This document shows positions 5,551 to 6,277 of a stretch of DNA of 6,277 nt, piece by piece (position 1 is the first letter of the stretch; every line of letters starts with the position of its first letter). This stretch comes from an uncultured Clostridia bacterium (lineage in GTDB: Bacteria > Bacillota > Clostridia > Christensenellales > CAG-138). The stretch covers positions 1 through 6,277 of the forward strand of contig CAMHDC010000083.1 in assembly GCA_946183765.1 (NCBI GenBank). Direction: 5' to 3'. The position numbers were made by a program, and so were the translations under genes. Under the pieces are notes generated by a model. It saw only the letters and a program-made list of their open reading frames with translations, was not told where the DNA came from and did not search any database.

Positions 5551-6141
5551 CTATGCCTTGTACGTCGCGATGAAGTGCCGGCTGAAGGCTTCGATCCTCC
5601 GGATGGCTTCATCCGTCCTCTCCGGCTCCCGGTCGCACAGGTGGATGAGGGCGGAGATGGGGGCGGTATAGGCAAAGGCCAGCATGGCGGGGTCGTCTCG
5701 AAGGAGGAGACCCTTGTCCATCATGCCCTGAAAGAGGGGGGTGAACATGGCCGTCAGGCCCGTGAGGAAGTGCTTGGTGGCCAGGTCCCGGGCCCTCTCG
5801 TCCCGAAACTGCTCGATGGACAAAAGCTTGCGGGTCTTGACCACCTTCTCGTCGTGGATGGTGAAGTCCGCCATCCCCATGGTCAGCGTCACCAGCCCTT
5901 CCAGGGAATCCGGCACGGGGGGCAGGTGCTCCGATGAGCCGAAACCGGCCTCGTAGTAGGCGATCATCTCGTCCAGCAGGGCGTTCCAGATGGCCTCCTT
6001 GCTGTCGAAATGCCGGTATAGGGCGGACTTGACCAGCCCCAACGACGAGGTCAGCTCCCGGATGTTGGTGCCGTCGTAGCCGTTCTGGGAAAACTTGTCC
6101 AGGGCCAGGGCCAGTATCCGTTCCTTCGTATCCTTCGCCAT
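5551..6141 (-). CDS. TetR/AcrR-family transcriptional repressor, likely autoregulated
   Basis: A 196-residue DNA-binding protein. The N-terminal TetR domain is clear: TKERILALALDKFSQNGYDGT (5-25), then the helix-turn-helix TNIRELTSSLGLVKSALYRHF (25-45) with the usual SKEAIW that follows. The C-terminal helical ligand domain (about 55-196) is divergent, as is normal, and gives no ligand. The start at 6141 is chosen because AAAGGAGGA (6147-6155) lies at ideal distance; the in-frame ATG at 6177 would fall inside the operator and -10 region and has no ribosome-binding site. It heads the minus-strand operon, and two palindromic sites flank its own -10 box, indicating self-repression and repression of the downstream modifying enzymes until an inducer binds. 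Confidence 0.94.
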   Translation of the reverse strand: MAKDTKERILALALDKFSQNGYDGTNIRELTSSLGLVKSALYRHFDSKEAIWNALLDEMIAYYEAGFGSSEHLPPVPDSLEGLVTLTMGMADFTIHDEKVVKTRKLLSIEQFRDERARDLATKHFLTGLTAMFTPLFQGMMDKGLLLRDDPAMLAFAYTAPISALIHLCDREPERTDEAIRRIEAFSRHFIATYKA

Positions 6142-6146
6142 GGCAG

Positions 6147-6155
6147 TCCTCCTTT
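6147..6155 (-). promoter_or_regulatory. Ribosome-binding site that fixes the TetR start
   Basis: Minus-strand AAAGGAGGA, near perfect complement to the 16S rRNA end, is five bases from the ATG at 6139-6141. It excludes the earlier in-frame ATG at 6175-6177. Confidence 0.85.
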
Positions 6156-6161
6156 CAAAAA

Positions 6162-6177
6162 GTGACCGTTCGATCAC
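6162..6177. promoter_or_regulatory. Predicted TetR operator O1 (downstream of -10)
   Basis: GTGACCGTTCGATCAC is an imperfect 16-base palindrome (12 of 16 positions symmetric) over the predicted transcription start. Its inverted neighbour O2 reads GTGACCGTTTGTTCAC on the minus strand, identical at 14 of 16 positions. Position and symmetry fit a TetR-type operator. Confidence 0.8.
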
Positions 6178-6206
6178 AGTATAGTGAACAAACGGTCACA
6201 TGTCAA
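6178..6206 (-). promoter_or_regulatory. Promoter of the TetR-led operon
   Basis: On the minus strand TTGACA (6201-6206, perfect -35) and TATACT (6178-6183, 5/6 -10) are separated by exactly 17 bases. The -10 box fills the 6-base gap between the two operator palindromes, and O2 fills the spacer, so a bound repressor would directly block RNA polymerase. Predicted start near 6171, leader about 30 bases. Confidence 0.9.
6184..6199. promoter_or_regulatory. Predicted TetR operator O2 (between -35 and -10)
   Basis: GTGAACAAACGGTCAC is the second, inverted copy of the operator. Together with O1 it gives a perfect 9-bp outer inverted repeat, GTGACCGTT (6162-6170) and AACGGTCAC (6191-6199). It occupies nearly all of the 17-base promoter spacer. 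Confidence 0.8.
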
Positions 6207-6224
6207 GAGGTGTATGTGGTGGGG

Positions 6225-6277
6225 CTATTCCCGATGCAGGGCGTCCAGCTCCCGCTGGATGTCCTCGGCCACCTTGG
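6225..6277 (-). CDS. C-terminal end of an unidentified gene (start outside window)
   Basis: On the minus strand the edge frame reads KVAEDIQRELDALHRE and then TAG (6225-6227). Codon choice and the amphipathic, charged helix-like end suggest a real gene terminus, but 16 residues are too few to identify it. It ends about 20 bases before the TetR promoter's -35 box, with no terminator hairpin between them, so some read-through into the TetR operon is possible. Confidence 0.45.
   Translation of the reverse strand, partial: KVAEDIQRELDALHRE

Noticed and set aside
6142..6177. Twelve-residue longer TetR start at 6177.
   Set aside because: The ATG falls within operator O1, upstream of the predicted transcription start, and lacks a Shine-Dalgarno; the ATG at 6141 has an ideal one and begins at the conserved domain.

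Overview
The window is GC-rich and densely coded. Its codon use and protein families (a Clostridia-type tyrosyl-tRNA synthetase, an HTH-desulfoferrodoxin fusion, YjdF, AraC/GyrI-type and TetR regulators) suggest an anaerobic, high-GC member of the Bacillota, probably Oscillospiraceae or a related gut clostridial lineage. That placement is inference from protein style; no 16S or other marker is present.

Layout. At the left edge the 3' half of tyrS runs rightward (1-684) and ends at a strong intrinsic terminator (697-735). Everything else is on the minus strand, so transcription converges on that terminator. Reading the minus strand from the right edge: the last codons of an unidentified gene (6225-6277); a very well-formed promoter (TTGACA-17 bp-TATACT) with two near-identical 16-bp palindromes placed against the -10 box; then a tightly packed array of a TetR-type repressor (6141-5551), a YjdF-family protein (5542-5126), a CAT-fold acetyltransferase (5126-4503), a GNAT acetyltransferase (4490-3945), a second, more classical CAT-like acetyltransferase (3927-3256), a small kinase-fold phosphotransferase (3259-2723), and the 5' part of an NADPH-dependent FMN reductase/flavodoxin-like gene (2726-2523). 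That last gene runs out of frame into what looks like the 3' end of a GNAT gene (2539-2357). Gaps are 8, -1, 12, 17, -4 and -4 bases, which indicates one operon.

Further along the minus strand are an AraC-type regulator with a GyrI-like effector domain (2297-1404) and an XRE-type regulator fused to a complete two-iron desulfoferrodoxin module (1323-739). Each has its own plausible promoter.

How the genes may work together (inference): the TetR operon collects three acetyl-CoA-dependent transferases, a phosphotransferase-like protein, a flavin reductase remnant and YjdF, whose Bacillus relative is controlled by an azaaromatic-sensing riboswitch. This looks like an inducible toolkit for chemically modifying small toxic aromatics or antibiotics. 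The TetR protein would sense the inducer and repress through the double operator. The AraC/GyrI and XRE-desulfoferrodoxin regulators next door fit a small-molecule and oxidative-stress response neighbourhood. The most interesting points are the operon as a whole, its operator architecture, the XRE-desulfoferrodoxin fusion, and the apparent deletion junction at a perfect palindrome (2536-2550).
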